Shown one piece after another: positions 21,199 through 30,596 of a DNA stretch of 32,810 nt (the stretch's first letter is position 1; the number at the start of each line of letters is the position of its first letter). Made by a program: the position numbers and the translations under genes. Below the pieces are notes generated by a model. The model made no database searches. It was not told the origin of the DNA and saw only the letters and a program-made list of their open reading frames with translations. Source of the stretch: Prevotellaceae bacterium UBA4336 (GTDB lineage: Bacteria; Bacteroidota; Bacteroidia; Bacteroidales; Bacteroidaceae); NCBI GenBank assembly GCA_002394305.1, contig DGTM01000045.1, positions 27,873 through 60,682 on the forward strand, read 5' to 3'.

Positions 21199-23418
21199 AT
21201 GCTCAGGAGGCTTTTGCTGTTCGCCATCGCATCGCTGCTCTGCAGCCTTTCGCATGCACAACAGGACGGCAAACCGGCGGAAAGGAAGAAGGTCGGGGTC
21301 GTCCTAAGCGGTGGCGGAGCCAAAGGAATGGCGCACATCGGTGTGCTGAAGGTGCTGGAGCGGGCAGGCATCCCCGTCGACGTCATCACCGGCACATCGA
21401 TGGGCAGCATCATCGGCGGCCTGTATGCCATCGGCTACAATGCTGGCTCGCTCGACTCCGTAGTGCGCCGGCAGGACTGGAGCTACGTCATCACCGACAA
21501 GGAGGACCTCCGCAACCTCAGCCTCAGCGACCGCAGCAAACGCTTCACCTACGTCTTTTCCACAGCCCTCTCTCTCCGCAGGAAAGCCAGCGACGGCGGC
21601 CTCATCAAGGGAAAGAACCTCGCCGAACTCTTCGGCCAGCTCTGCGCAGGCTACACCGATTCGCTCGACTTCTCAAGGGACCTGAAGATTCCCTTCGCCT
21701 GCGTGGCGACAAACATCATCGACAACAGCGAGGTCGACTTCCACAGCGGGCGTCTGCCGCAGGCCATGCGAGCCTCGATGGCTATCCCTGCCGCCTTTGC
21801 TCCCGTCAGGCTCGGCGACATGGTGCTCGTCGACGGCGGCTTGAAGAACAACTATCCTGCTGACATCGCCCGCCAGATGGGCGCAGATATCATCATTGGC
21901 GTTACCGTACAGGACAAACCGAAGACGGCGGACGAGATAAAGGGCACGCTCGGTGTCCTGGGACAGATAGTCGACGTCAACTGCAAGAACAAGGTCGAGG
22001 AGAACCTGGCTCTGACGGATCTCCACCTACAGGTGAACACCACCGGCTACAACACCGCAAGCTTCACTTCGGTAGCCATTGACACCTTGATACGAAGGGG
22101 CGAGGAAGAAGCCATGCACCATTGGGACGACCTGCTCCGCCTGAAGCGGGAGATAGGCATCGACGACAGCTTCCGCCCCACCATACACCATCCGCTCCGC
22201 CCGAAAGTGATGACCGAGCGGCAGCACGTCAAGCGCTTCATCTTCGAGAACATGACGCCGCAGGACGAACGCTTCCTGCGACAGAAGTTCAACCTCAGCA
22301 GGACGGACAGCGTGGATGTCAACCTGCAGCAGCAGCTGACCGCCTCGATGCGTGTCGACCTCTTCTGCAAGACAGCCGAATGTCACCTGCAGCCCGACGC
22401 CGACGGCGTGGACGTCCTTCTTGTGGCCGGCGAGCGGAAGACGGCACAGGCACATGTCGGATTGCGCTTCGACACAGAGGAATACGCCGCAGTCCGGCTT
22501 GGACTTGATGTGCCCCTGAAGTCTGCTGTGCCCATGAACACAGAGCTGACGGTCCGGCTCGGCAAGCGCATCATGGCCCGCGGCGAGCTTACCGTCCACC
22601 CCCGCAGCTTTACCCGACCGACAATCAGCTTCGCTTATCGCCGAAACGACCTGGACGTTTATGTCAAAGGCAACCACGACTACAACATCCTCTACCATCA
22701 GTTCCAGGCAGAAGCCACGCCCATCAATTTCGATTACAAGCACTTCAACTTCCAGGCAGGCATGCGCTGGGACTACATGAGCTACCGCGACAAACTCGAG
22801 TCGGACCAGTCGACGGACATCACGCTCAACAATGGACACTACATCAGCTACCGCGCAAGCCTCGACTACAACAGCGAAGACAACTGGTACTTCCCGACGC
22901 GCGGAGCTCGCTTCAAGGCCGCTTATGCCTATCTGACCGACAACTTCGTGAAGCTGGAGGGTGCTGCAGGCCTGAACGACATCAGTGCAAGCTGGCGCAA
23001 GTCGTTCACCTTCGGCAAGCGGTTCACGTTCCAGCCGATGGTCTATGGCCGTCTCCTGCTGGGCAAGACCGTGCCCCTTGTCTTTGCCAATACGGTGGGC
23101 GGCGACTGGTTCGGCCATTACGTCGAGCAGCAGATGCCTTTCGCCGGCATAGGAAAATTGGAGTTTGTCAGCGACCACCTCGTGGCAGTACAGCTCCAGG
23201 GGCAGCTTCGGATTGGTTCCAACCACTACGTCCTGCTCCGGCTGACCGGTGCCCAGCAGTCGGAGAAGCTAAAGGAGCTCTTCGACAACAGGACCCTTTT
23301 CGGCATCCAGACCGCCTACTACTTCAACACGATGTTCGGTCCGTTGGGTGCAACCTTCGGCTACAGCAGCCACACCAAGGAGCCGTATTTCTATCTGAAC
23401 CTTGGTTATGAGTTCTAA
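21199..23418 (+). CDS. Patatin-like phospholipase with Omp85-type barrel (PlpD-like)
   Basis: The protein has 739 residues. A signal peptide (about 1-20) is followed by a patatin domain (about 31-300) with oxyanion SGGGAKG (37-43), nucleophile Ser67 in GTSMG and Asp212 in VDGG. A POTRA-like segment follows (about 335-415, starting KRFIFENMTPQDERFLRQKF), then a C-terminal barrel of the surface-antigen/BamA type ending in NLGYEF. This is the layout of type Vd autotransporters such as PlpD, which place a lipase outside or under the outer membrane. The ATG at 21199 is used because the upstream extension overlaps folD and lacks a signal peptide. It sits 4 bp after folD. Confidence 0.92.
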   Translation: MLRRLLLFAIASLLCSLSHAQQDGKPAERKKVGVVLSGGGAKGMAHIGVLKVLERAGIPVDVITGTSMGSIIGGLYAIGYNAGSLDSVVRRQDWSYVITDKEDLRNLSLSDRSKRFTYVFSTALSLRRKASDGGLIKGKNLAELFGQLCAGYTDSLDFSRDLKIPFACVATNIIDNSEVDFHSGRLPQAMRASMAIPAAFAPVRLGDMVLVDGGLKNNYPADIARQMGADIIIGVTVQDKPKTADEIKGTLGVLGQIVDVNCKNKVEENLALTDLHLQVNTTGYNTASFTSVAIDTLIRRGEEEAMHHWDDLLRLKREIGIDDSFRPTIHHPLRPKVMTERQHVKRFIFENMTPQDERFLRQKFNLSRTDSVDVNLQQQLTASMRVDLFCKTAECHLQPDADGVDVLLVAGERKTAQAHVGLRFDTEEYAAVRLGLDVPLKSAVPMNTELTVRLGKRIMARGELTVHPRSFTRPTISFAYRRNDLDVYVKGNHDYNILYHQFQAEATPINFDYKHFNFQAGMRWDYMSYRDKLESDQSTDITLNNGHYISYRASLDYNSEDNWYFPTRGARFKAAYAYLTDNFVKLEGAAGLNDISASWRKSFTFGKRFTFQPMVYGRLLLGKTVPLVFANTVGGDWFGHYVEQQMPFAGIGKLEFVSDHLVAVQLQGQLRIGSNHYVLLRLTGAQQSEKLKELFDNRTLFGIQTAYYFNTMFGPLGATFGYSSHTKEPYFYLNLGYEF

Positions 23419-23430
23419 TCGGCAGTGAAG

Positions 23431-24441
23431 ATGAAGGAATGTCCCATAGGAAGATATGTGCTCCTCTTCATGGCGCTTCTCGCCTTTTCGCCCGCCCGGG
23501 CAGAGGGACGTCTGAAGAAGATTTGGACGAAGGTCGATGGCATCCTGGCCGAACGCTACTACCGTACGTCGTACGACACGAACTATGTGGTCCGGCCCGT
23601 GGGGAAGCTGACGCTGAAGCTCAGGTACAATGTGACCGGCAACAGCATCCATGCGAAGGGAACGGTGAACGATGTCTATTCGAGAGCCGACCTCAGCACG
23701 AGCCACAAGATGACGATTTCCATCGGAGTGGCCTATCGCGGTCTTGCCGCATCCTATGCCATCAATCCTGCCAAGCTGGGAGGTTCCTACAATGACTACG
23801 AACTGAACTTCAATTACTTCGGCAGTCGTCTGAGCTTCGACGCAAGCTATCAGCGCTCGTACTCAATGTCAGGCAACGTCGAGCGGGGCGATGTGACGAG
23901 TCGCATGGAGCAGGGCGACGTCACCATGAAAGTGTTCAACATAACGGGTTACTACTGCTTCAACCACCATCGCTTCTCCTTTCCCGCCGCCTTCAACCAG
24001 TCGTACATCCAGCGGCGCTCGGCAGGCTCGTGGCTTGCCGGCTTGAGTTACCAGGGCGGAAGCATCGTGACCAACGAGGAGCTCAAGGTCCGGCGGCCAG
24101 AGGCACCCGAAGTGACCATGAAGGTAGGGCATCTCGGCATAGGAGGCGGCTACGGCTACAACCTCGTGCTGGGCAAGAGATGGCTCATCCATCTGTCCGC
24201 GCTTCCCACGTTCGTCGTTTACAATCGCAACAAACTGACGATTAACGGCAACGAAAGAGGGGCGGGACCGATGCGCTTCAACATGATATTCAACGAGCGG
24301 GCCGCCATCAATTTCACCATCTCGCCGCGCTGGTTTCTTGGCGCCACCCTTGTCATGAGCAATTCTCTCTTCGATGACAAGAACGTCATCATCAACCAAA
24401 ACAAGTGGGTTGCCCGTGCCTTTGTCGGCATGCGCCTGTAG
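23431..24441 (+). CDS. DUF4421-like outer-membrane protein
   Basis: This 336-residue protein has a signal peptide (about 1-25, ending in ARA), then YDTNYVVRP, many alternating strands (KLTLKLRYNV, GRKW-like turns, WLIHLSALPTFVVYN) and a C-terminal barrel pattern ending in FVGMRL. The YDTNYV opening and length fit the Bacteroidales DUF4421 family; this is assigned from memory. It probably sits in the outer membrane. It is 12 bp after the patatin-barrel gene and likely cotranscribed with it. The ATG at 23431 is used; an in-frame GTG lies 6 bp upstream. Confidence 0.78.
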   Translation: MKECPIGRYVLLFMALLAFSPARAEGRLKKIWTKVDGILAERYYRTSYDTNYVVRPVGKLTLKLRYNVTGNSIHAKGTVNDVYSRADLSTSHKMTISIGVAYRGLAASYAINPAKLGGSYNDYELNFNYFGSRLSFDASYQRSYSMSGNVERGDVTSRMEQGDVTMKVFNITGYYCFNHHRFSFPAAFNQSYIQRRSAGSWLAGLSYQGGSIVTNEELKVRRPEAPEVTMKVGHLGIGGGYGYNLVLGKRWLIHLSALPTFVVYNRNKLTINGNERGAGPMRFNMIFNERAAINFTISPRWFLGATLVMSNSLFDDKNVIINQNKWVARAFVGMRL

Positions 24442-24451
24442 GGAAGAAGCT

Positions 24452-24478
24452 GCTGCGACACGCTTTTCGTGCCGCAGC
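24452..24478. terminator. Hairpin between convergent DUF4421-like and rho genes
   Basis: GCTGCG (24452-24457) and CGCAGC (24473-24478), with an inner CACG/CGTG pair, form a stem-loop. The T-tract is weak, so it may act on either strand or only stabilise 3' ends. Confidence 0.55.
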
Positions 24479-24488
24479 GGGGCTTTCC

Positions 24489-26390
24489 CTATGAGTTCAT
24501 GCTGAGCAGGAATTCCTCGTTGCTCTCGGTGTTCTCGAGGCGCGACTTGACTTCGTTCATGGCCTCGAGCGAGGTCATGTCGGCCAGGAACTTGCGCAGA
24601 ATCCACATGCGGTCCAGCGTCATCTTGTCCTGCAGCAGGTCGTCGCGGCGTGTGCTGCTGGCGATGATGTTCACAGCGGGGAAGATGCGCTTGTTGGAGA
24701 GCACGCGGTCGAGCTGCAGCTCCATGTTGCCCGTTCCCTTGAACTCCTCGAAGATGACCTCGTCCATCTTGCTTCCGGTGTCGATGAGGGCTGTGGCGAT
24801 GATGGTCAGGCTGCCGCCGTTCTCGATGTTACGGGCTGCGCCGAAGAAGCGCTTGGGCTTGTGCAGGGCATTGGCGTCCACACCGCCGCTGAGCACCTTG
24901 CCGCTGGCGGGCGATACGGTGTTGTAGGCGCGGGCCAGACGCGTGATGGAGTCGAGGAAGATGACGACGTCGTGTCCGCATTCCACCATGCGCTTTGCCT
25001 TCTCCAGCACGATGCCGGCTATCTTCACGTGGCGCTCGGCAGGTTCGTCGAAGGTGCTGGCTATGACCTCGGCCTTGACGGTGCGGGCCATGTCGGTCAC
25101 CTCCTCCGGACGTTCGTCGATGAGCAGCATCATCAGGTAGGCCTCGGGGTGATTGGCGGCGATGGCGTTGGCGATGTCCTTCATCAGGAGCGTCTTACCG
25201 GTCTTTGGCTGAGCCACGATGAGGGCACGCTGGCCCTTGCCGATGGGGGCGAAGAGGTCGACCACACGAGCCGAGAGGGAGTCGCCCTTGCCCGTGCAGA
25301 GCTTGAACTTCTCGTCGGGGAAGAGGGGCGTGAGATTCTCGAAGGGGCTGCGGTCGCGCACCGTTTCGGGGTTGCAGCCGTTGACGTGTTCTACGCGAAT
25401 CAGCGGGAAGAATTTCTCGCCGCGTATCGGCGGACGGACCGGGCCTTCCACCACGTCGCCTGTCTTGAGGCCGTACTGCTTGACGGTCTGCTGCGGGACG
25501 AAGATGTCGTCGGGACTGCTCAGGTAGTTGTAGTCGCTGCTGCGCAGGAAGCCGAATCCTTCGGGCATGACCTCGAGCACGCCTTCTCCGCGGATGCTTT
25601 CGCCGAAGTTGTATCTGGGCTCCTCTGCCGTGCGCTTCGGCTTCAGCTCCAGCTTGGGGGTGGCGGTGAGGGGCTCTTCTTCGAGGGCCTCTTCTTGGAT
25701 GGCCTTGCCTGTGTAGGCCGAGCCACGAGGTGTGTTCAGGTAGTTGCTGATCTGTTCCTCTATGGTGGGGATGTCCTGGATGATGATGAAGTTCTCATCG
25801 CCTCTGAGGTCTGCGCTGTTCTCCGTCTGGGCTTTCTCCTGCTCGGACGTGCCGAGGGCGGCTTCGTTCCGCACCCGTTCCATCTCGGCTCTTGTCTCTC
25901 CGATGCGCTTGCGGCGTTTCTTCTCGGGCACGACCTCGGCTTCCGGGGTCTCTGCGCCTGCTGCTTCGGGTGCAGCTTCTTCCGTCTGGTCCTCGGCCAC
26001 CGTTTCCTCGGCGGCTTTTTCCTGGGAAGCCTGCTCCAGGGCGGCTTTCTCGGCCTTCGACTTGCGTCCGCGCTTCTTGGAGGTCTTCACTTCAGCTTCG
26101 GCAGCTGCCTCGTCGGCTTCTGCCTGTGCCTCTGTCAGCTCTTCCTCCTCCGTCTGCGTCGGTTCGGACACGAGGCTTGCTGCGTTCAGTTCCTCTTCCA
26201 GGGCAGCCTTCTCGGCTTTCGACTTGCGTCCGCGTTTCTTGGGCTTGACCTCAACAGGAGCCTGAAGGGACTGGGCATCCAGTATGTTATAGATGAGCGT
26301 TGTTTGGTCATCGCTAAGTTCTGCTCCGATTTCTCCGGCAAGCGTAGTAAGCTCAGCCAGAGTCATTCCTTCCAATTCGCTTTTGTGCAT
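24489..26390 (-). CDS. rho: Transcription termination factor Rho with long disordered insertion
   Basis: The protein has 633 residues against about 420 in E. coli. A short N-terminal helical domain (1-42) is followed by a charged, low-complexity segment (about 45-255) containing two copies of KKRGRKSKAEKAALE (51-65 and 105-119) separated by acidic Glu/Ala-rich stretches. Then come the RNA-binding domain (EGVLEVMPEGFGFLRS, about 270-284) and the ATPase core with Walker A PKTGKT (395-400), DERPEEVTDM and the R-loop region SITRLARAYN. It terminates transcription and limits antisense RNA. The B. thetaiotaomicron Rho disordered region has been reported to drive phase separation, and this insertion looks equivalent. 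The leader is about 115 nt, long enough for autoregulation. Confidence 0.96.
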   Translation of the reverse strand: MHKSELEGMTLAELTTLAGEIGAELSDDQTTLIYNILDAQSLQAPVEVKPKKRGRKSKAEKAALEEELNAASLVSEPTQTEEEELTEAQAEADEAAAEAEVKTSKKRGRKSKAEKAALEQASQEKAAEETVAEDQTEEAAPEAAGAETPEAEVVPEKKRRKRIGETRAEMERVRNEAALGTSEQEKAQTENSADLRGDENFIIIQDIPTIEEQISNYLNTPRGSAYTGKAIQEEALEEEPLTATPKLELKPKRTAEEPRYNFGESIRGEGVLEVMPEGFGFLRSSDYNYLSSPDDIFVPQQTVKQYGLKTGDVVEGPVRPPIRGEKFFPLIRVEHVNGCNPETVRDRSPFENLTPLFPDEKFKLCTGKGDSLSARVVDLFAPIGKGQRALIVAQPKTGKTLLMKDIANAIAANHPEAYLMMLLIDERPEEVTDMARTVKAEVIASTFDEPAERHVKIAGIVLEKAKRMVECGHDVVIFLDSITRLARAYNTVSPASGKVLSGGVDANALHKPKRFFGAARNIENGGSLTIIATALIDTGSKMDEVIFEEFKGTGNMELQLDRVLSNKRIFPAVNIIASSTRRDDLLQDKMTLDRMWILRKFLADMTSLEAMNEVKSRLENTESNEEFLLSMNS

Positions 26391-26513
26391 AAAAGGTGAT
26401 GCTTATTAATATAAATATGTAATGTGTAGGGGAAATCTCGTTTCGTCGGAAAGTAACGTCTTTATGGGGCAAGACGAAGAAAGCCAACGGCGTTATCTCT
26501 TGTTTTTGCGGTG

Positions 26514-26544
26514 CAAAGGTATGGCAATAAATCCAAAAAACAAA
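26514..26544 (-). promoter_or_regulatory. Promoter of rho
   Basis: Minus strand TTTG (26541-26544), 19-bp spacer, -7 TACCTTTG (26514-26521). The resulting rho leader is about 115 nt. Confidence 0.82.
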
Positions 26545-26563
26545 ATAATTAAATTCAAAAATG

Positions 26564-26593
26564 TTGTTTTTCGCCGTTTTTTATGTAATTTTG
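26564..26593 (+). promoter_or_regulatory. Promoter of the ABC-F gene
   Basis: TTG (26564-26566), 19-bp spacer, TAATTTTG (26586-26593), 12 bp before the ATG at 26606, so the leader is very short. It supports that start over an upstream in-frame codon at 26561. Confidence 0.78.
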
Positions 26594-26605
26594 CAAGAAA
26601 AAGGC

Positions 26606-28492
26606 ATGAATTCATACCTGCAGGTACAAAATCTAACGCGAAGGGTGGGGGACAGGACACTCTTCTCGAACCTCTGCTTCAGCATAGGCGAAGGGCAGAA
26701 GGTGGGCCTTATTGCCAAGAACGGAACGGGCAAAAGCACCTTGCTCAACATCCTGAGCGGCACCGACCAGGCCGACGAGGGGCAGGTCGTCTACCGCAAC
26801 GGCTTGCGGGTCGGCTACTTGGAGCAGACGCCCAGCTATCCCCTCGACCTCACCGTCATCGAGGCTTGCTTCTGGCATGGGAACGAGACGACGAACCTCA
26901 TACGCGAATACGAGACATGCATGGCCTCGGGGAGCCAGGAGGGACTGCAGTCGATTCTCGACCGCATGGAGGTGCTCAAGGCGTGGGACTACGAGACACG
27001 CGCCAAGGCCATCCTCTCGCAGCTCTTCATCACCGAGTTCGACAAGCCCCTGGCCCAGCTCTCGGGCGGACAGCTCAAGCGCGTGGCGCTGGCCAACACC
27101 CTCATCATGGAGCCCGACATGCTCATCCTCGACGAACCGACGAACCACCTCGACCTGCAGATGATAGAGTGGCTCGAGAACTACCTCTCCCGTTCCAGCA
27201 TGACGTTGCTGATGGTGACGCACGACCGTTACTTCCTGGACCGCATCTGTTCCGTCATCCTCGAGATGGACGACGAGACTATCTATACCTATCACGGCAA
27301 CTATGCCTATTACCTCGAGCAGCGTGCCCAGCGGCTGGAGGTGGCGCGGGCTGAGGTGGCGCGGGCCACGAACCTCTACCGCACAGAGCTCGAGTGGATG
27401 CGGCGCATGCCCCAGGCTCGCGGCCATAAGGCCCGCTACCGCGAGGAGGCTTTCTACGACCTGGAGAAACGCGCCCACCGCCATTTGGAAGAGCAGCAGG
27501 TGAAGCTGCAAACGAAGTCCACCTACATCGGCAGCAAAATCTTCGAGGCGGAATACGTCAGCAAAAGCTTCGGAGACCGCATCATCCTCAAGGACTTCTA
27601 CTACAACTTCTCGCGCTACGAGAAGCTTGGCATCGTCGGGGCTAACGGAACGGGGAAGAGCACGTTCGTCAAGATGCTGCTCGGCCTGGTGAAACCCGAC
27701 AGCGGCCGCTTCGTCATCGGCGAGACCGTCCGCTTCGGCTACTACAGTCAGGACGGCATGCAGTTCGACGAGCAGATGAAGGTCATCGACGCCGTCCGCA
27801 AGATAGCCGAATACATCGACCTCGGAGGCGGCAGACGTCTCTCGGCCATGCAGTTCCTCCAGCACTTCATGTTCTCGCCCTTGCAGCAGCAGAACTACAT
27901 CTACAAGCTCTCGGGAGGCGAGAAGCGCAGGCTCTATCTCTGCACCGTGCTGATGCAAAGCCCCAACTTCCTCGTCCTCGACGAACCGACCAACGACCTC
28001 GACATCAACTCCCTGCAGATTCTCGAGCAGTACCTCCAGGATTTCCACGGCTGTGTCATCATCGTCAGCCACGACCGCTATTTCATGGACAAGGTCGTCG
28101 ACCATCTCTTTGTCTTCAATGGCAATGGCGAGGTGAAGGACTTCCCGGGCAACTACACGCAGTTCCGCGAGTGGGAGAAGACCGTCGCCTCCCAGCTTCC
28201 TGCTGACGGGCGAGCTTCAAAGGCTGACAGCCATAAAAAGTCACTCCCCCCGAAGGGCAGCACGGAAGGGACCCGCAAGCCCAGGATGACCTTCCGCGAG
28301 AGGCAGGAGTTCCAAGCCCTGGAAAAGGAAATCGAGGCCTTGGAGCAGGAGAAAGCGGAAATCGAAGCGGCCCTCAGCAGCGGAACCCTTTCCACACAGG
28401 AAATCATCGACATGAGCAAACGTCTGCCGGTCGTGAACGAACAGCTCGACGAGAAGTCCATGCGTTGGCTCGAGCTGAGCGAAATCGAATAG
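26606..28492 (+). CDS. uup: ABC-F ATPase, Uup-like
   Basis: This 628-residue soluble protein has two ABC ATPase domains and no membrane segments. The first has Walker A AKNGTGKST (37-45), signature LSGGQLKR and Walker B MLILDEPTNHLD. The second has ANGTGKST, LSGGEKRRLYL and FLVLDEPTNDLD. The linker between them has the helical pattern of ABC-F proteins. A C-terminal coiled coil (about 565-628, RERQEFQALEKEIEALEQEK) is the Uup hallmark. Such proteins act on ribosomes, and Uup also on DNA or transposon excision. A low-complexity, repeat-like linker (KSLPPKGSTEGTRKP) precedes the coiled coil. It is divergent from rho. Confidence 0.9.
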   Translation: MNSYLQVQNLTRRVGDRTLFSNLCFSIGEGQKVGLIAKNGTGKSTLLNILSGTDQADEGQVVYRNGLRVGYLEQTPSYPLDLTVIEACFWHGNETTNLIREYETCMASGSQEGLQSILDRMEVLKAWDYETRAKAILSQLFITEFDKPLAQLSGGQLKRVALANTLIMEPDMLILDEPTNHLDLQMIEWLENYLSRSSMTLLMVTHDRYFLDRICSVILEMDDETIYTYHGNYAYYLEQRAQRLEVARAEVARATNLYRTELEWMRRMPQARGHKARYREEAFYDLEKRAHRHLEEQQVKLQTKSTYIGSKIFEAEYVSKSFGDRIILKDFYYNFSRYEKLGIVGANGTGKSTFVKMLLGLVKPDSGRFVIGETVRFGYYSQDGMQFDEQMKVIDAVRKIAEYIDLGGGRRLSAMQFLQHFMFSPLQQQNYIYKLSGGEKRRLYLCTVLMQSPNFLVLDEPTNDLDINSLQILEQYLQDFHGCVIIVSHDRYFMDKVVDHLFVFNGNGEVKDFPGNYTQFREWEKTVASQLPADGRASKADSHKKSLPPKGSTEGTRKPRMTFRERQEFQALEKEIEALEQEKAEIEAALSSGTLSTQEIIDMSKRLPVVNEQLDEKSMRWLELSEIE

Positions 28493-28550
28493 CGGAGAAC
28501 GTGAGCACCCCAAACAGACATCATTAATACTAACATAAAGCCATACTACT

Positions 28551-29420
28551 ATGAAACTAACAGGAAGAAGAGAAAGTACAAACGTTGATGACCGCCGCAG
28601 AATGCGTTCTACAGCGAAGATAGGCGGAATGGGCATCGGAGGCATGCTCATTGCATTACTTCTGACGTGGGCCACAGGCGGCAACCTGGGCGACTTCGTC
28701 AACAACACGGGCTTGCTGGAGGGCAACGTCACCGAGCAGACAGCCGACGGACGCGCCTTTACGCCCGAGGAAGAAGAGCTTGCCAAGTTCTCGCGACAGA
28801 TACTGGCGGGAACCGAGGATGTGTGGACTGCAGAATTCAAGAAGCTGGGCCGCACCTACGAACCGCCCAAGATGGTGCTCTACACGGGCAGCGTACAGAC
28901 CGCATGCGGCGGCGGACAGTCGAGCATGGGCCCCTTCTATTGCTCTGCCGACCAGTGCCTCTACATCGACCTCTCCTTCTTCACCTCCATGAAGCAGCAG
29001 CTCGGAGCCGACGGCGACTTTGCCTATGCCTACGTGATAGCCCACGAGGTGGGGCACCACGTGGAGTACCTGTTGGGCACGCTCTCCAAGGCGCACGAGC
29101 AGATGTCGAGGATGAACCAGACGGACGCCAACCGCGTGAGTGTCCGCCTGGAGCTCCTGGCCGACTTCTATGCGGGCGTCTGGGCTTACCACGACAACAA
29201 GATGTTCGGCAGCCTGGAGGACGGCGACCTGGAGGAAGCCATCCACTGTGCGCAGGTCATCGGCGACAACTACCTCCAGGAGAAGGCCCGCGGATACTCC
29301 CAGCCCGAGAGCTTCACACACGGCACCAGCAAGCAGCGCATGAAGTGGCTCAAGCTGGGGCTCACCACAGGCGACATCAGTCGGGGCACGACCTTCCAAT
29401 GCAGCGACGCAGAACTCTGA
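28551..29420 (+). CDS. YpfJ-family neutral zinc metallopeptidase
   Basis: The protein has 289 residues. One transmembrane helix near the N-terminus (about 25-42) is followed by an extracytoplasmic peptidase domain. The zinc motif HEVGH is at 165-169 with an extra His170. The family Cys pairs appear in SVQTACGGGQSSMGPFYCSADQ. Conserved ELLADFYAGVWA supplies the third ligand region. The length fits the family; the substrate is unknown. It follows uup by 58 bp with no clear promoter and is closed by a strong terminator at 29431-29471. Confidence 0.92.
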   Translation: MKLTGRRESTNVDDRRRMRSTAKIGGMGIGGMLIALLLTWATGGNLGDFVNNTGLLEGNVTEQTADGRAFTPEEEELAKFSRQILAGTEDVWTAEFKKLGRTYEPPKMVLYTGSVQTACGGGQSSMGPFYCSADQCLYIDLSFFTSMKQQLGADGDFAYAYVIAHEVGHHVEYLLGTLSKAHEQMSRMNQTDANRVSVRLELLADFYAGVWAYHDNKMFGSLEDGDLEEAIHCAQVIGDNYLQEKARGYSQPESFTHGTSKQRMKWLKLGLTTGDISRGTTFQCSDAEL

Positions 29421-29430
29421 ATTAAACGAT

Positions 29431-29471
29431 AAAGGGCGAAAATGATGATTTATGAAACATTTTCGCCCTTT
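29431..29471 (+). terminator. Terminator after the YpfJ-type gene
   Basis: AAAGGGCGAAAATG (29431-29444) pairs with CATTTTCGCCCTTT (29458-29471), a 14-bp perfect stem with a 13-nt loop. Confidence 0.92.
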
Positions 29472-29475
29472 ATTG

Positions 29476-29506
29476 TTGACAATTTGAAATAAAAGCTCTA
29501 CCTTTG
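29476..29506 (+). promoter_or_regulatory. Promoter of asnA
   Basis: TTG (29476-29478), 20-bp spacer, TACCTTTG (29499-29506), 41 bp before the ATG. The -33 begins only 5 bp after the preceding terminator. Confidence 0.82.
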
Positions 29507-29547
29507 CATTGAATTTTGAAAGATAAAGCGTTAATACGAAGGTAATC

Positions 29548-30585
29548 ATGAGCAAACTCTTGAAGCCTGCTGGGTACAAAGCCTTGCTGGACCTCAGCCA
29601 GACAGAGCAGGCAATAAAGAAGATAAAAGACTTTTTCCTGTGCAGCCTCAGTGCCGAGCTGAGGCTTAGTCGCGTCACGGCACCGCTCTTCGTGCTGCGG
29701 GGCCTGGGCATCAACGACGACCTCAACGGCGTGGAGCGCCCCGTCTGCTTCCCCATCAAGGACATGGACGATGCCGTGGCCGAGGTGGTGCACTCCCTGG
29801 CGAAGTGGAAACGCTTGACGCTGGCGGAGTACAAAACGAAGCCCGGCTTTGGCATCGTCACCGACATGAACGCCATCCGTGCAGATGAGGAGCTGGACAA
29901 CATACACAGCCTCTACGTCGACCAGTGGGACTGGGAGCGCGTCCTGCTGCCCGAGCATCGCACCGAGGCATACCTGCGCCGCATCGTGCAGAAAATCTAC
30001 AGTACTATCCTGCGCACCGAGTTCTACATCTGCGAGACGTATGCCCAGCTCCAGCCTTATCTGCCCGAGGACATCCACTTCATCCACAGCGAGGAACTGC
30101 TGCAGATGTACCCCGACAAGACGGCCAAGGAGCGCGAGCACCTCATCTGCCAGAAGTACGGGGCCGTGTTCATTATGGGCATCGGCGGCAAGCTCAGCAA
30201 TGGCGAGGTGCACGACAACCGTGCTCCCGACTACGACGACTGGAGCACGCCCGGCGAGAGCGGCTTCCTGGGGCTCAACGGCGACCTGCTCGTCTGGTTC
30301 CCCATTTTGGGGCGGAGCATCGAGCTCAGTTCGATGGGCATCCGTGTGGACAAGGAGGCATTGCTGCGCCAGCTCGCCCTGCAGGGCAAGGAGGAGCGCA
30401 AGGAGCTCTACTTCCACCGGCGGCTGCTCGACGGTACGCTGCCCCTGACCATCGGCGGCGGCATCGGACAGAGCCGTCTCTGCATGGTGCTCCTGCACAA
30501 GGCGCATATCGGCGAGACGCAGGCCAGCATCTGGCCCGACGCCATGCGGCAGGAATGTCGCGAGGCCGGAATGCCGCTCATATAA
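29548..30585 (+). CDS. asnA: Aspartate-ammonia ligase (asparagine synthetase A)
   Basis: This 345-residue class II synthetase-like enzyme makes asparagine from aspartate, ammonia and ATP in the cytoplasm. Recognisable segments are LRLSRVTAPLFV, FPIKDMDDAVAEVVHSLAKW, MNAIRADEELDNIHSLYVDQ, KYGAVFIMGIGGKLSNGEVH and the motif-3 arginine loop GGGIGQSRLCM. The length matches the family. It is monocistronic, with its own promoter and a terminator at 30601-30627. Confidence 0.97.
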   Translation: MSKLLKPAGYKALLDLSQTEQAIKKIKDFFLCSLSAELRLSRVTAPLFVLRGLGINDDLNGVERPVCFPIKDMDDAVAEVVHSLAKWKRLTLAEYKTKPGFGIVTDMNAIRADEELDNIHSLYVDQWDWERVLLPEHRTEAYLRRIVQKIYSTILRTEFYICETYAQLQPYLPEDIHFIHSEELLQMYPDKTAKEREHLICQKYGAVFIMGIGGKLSNGEVHDNRAPDYDDWSTPGESGFLGLNGDLLVWFPILGRSIELSSMGIRVDKEALLRQLALQGKEERKELYFHRRLLDGTLPLTIGGGIGQSRLCMVLLHKAHIGETQASIWPDAMRQECREAGMPLI

Positions 30586-30596
30586 AAGCCTCACCC

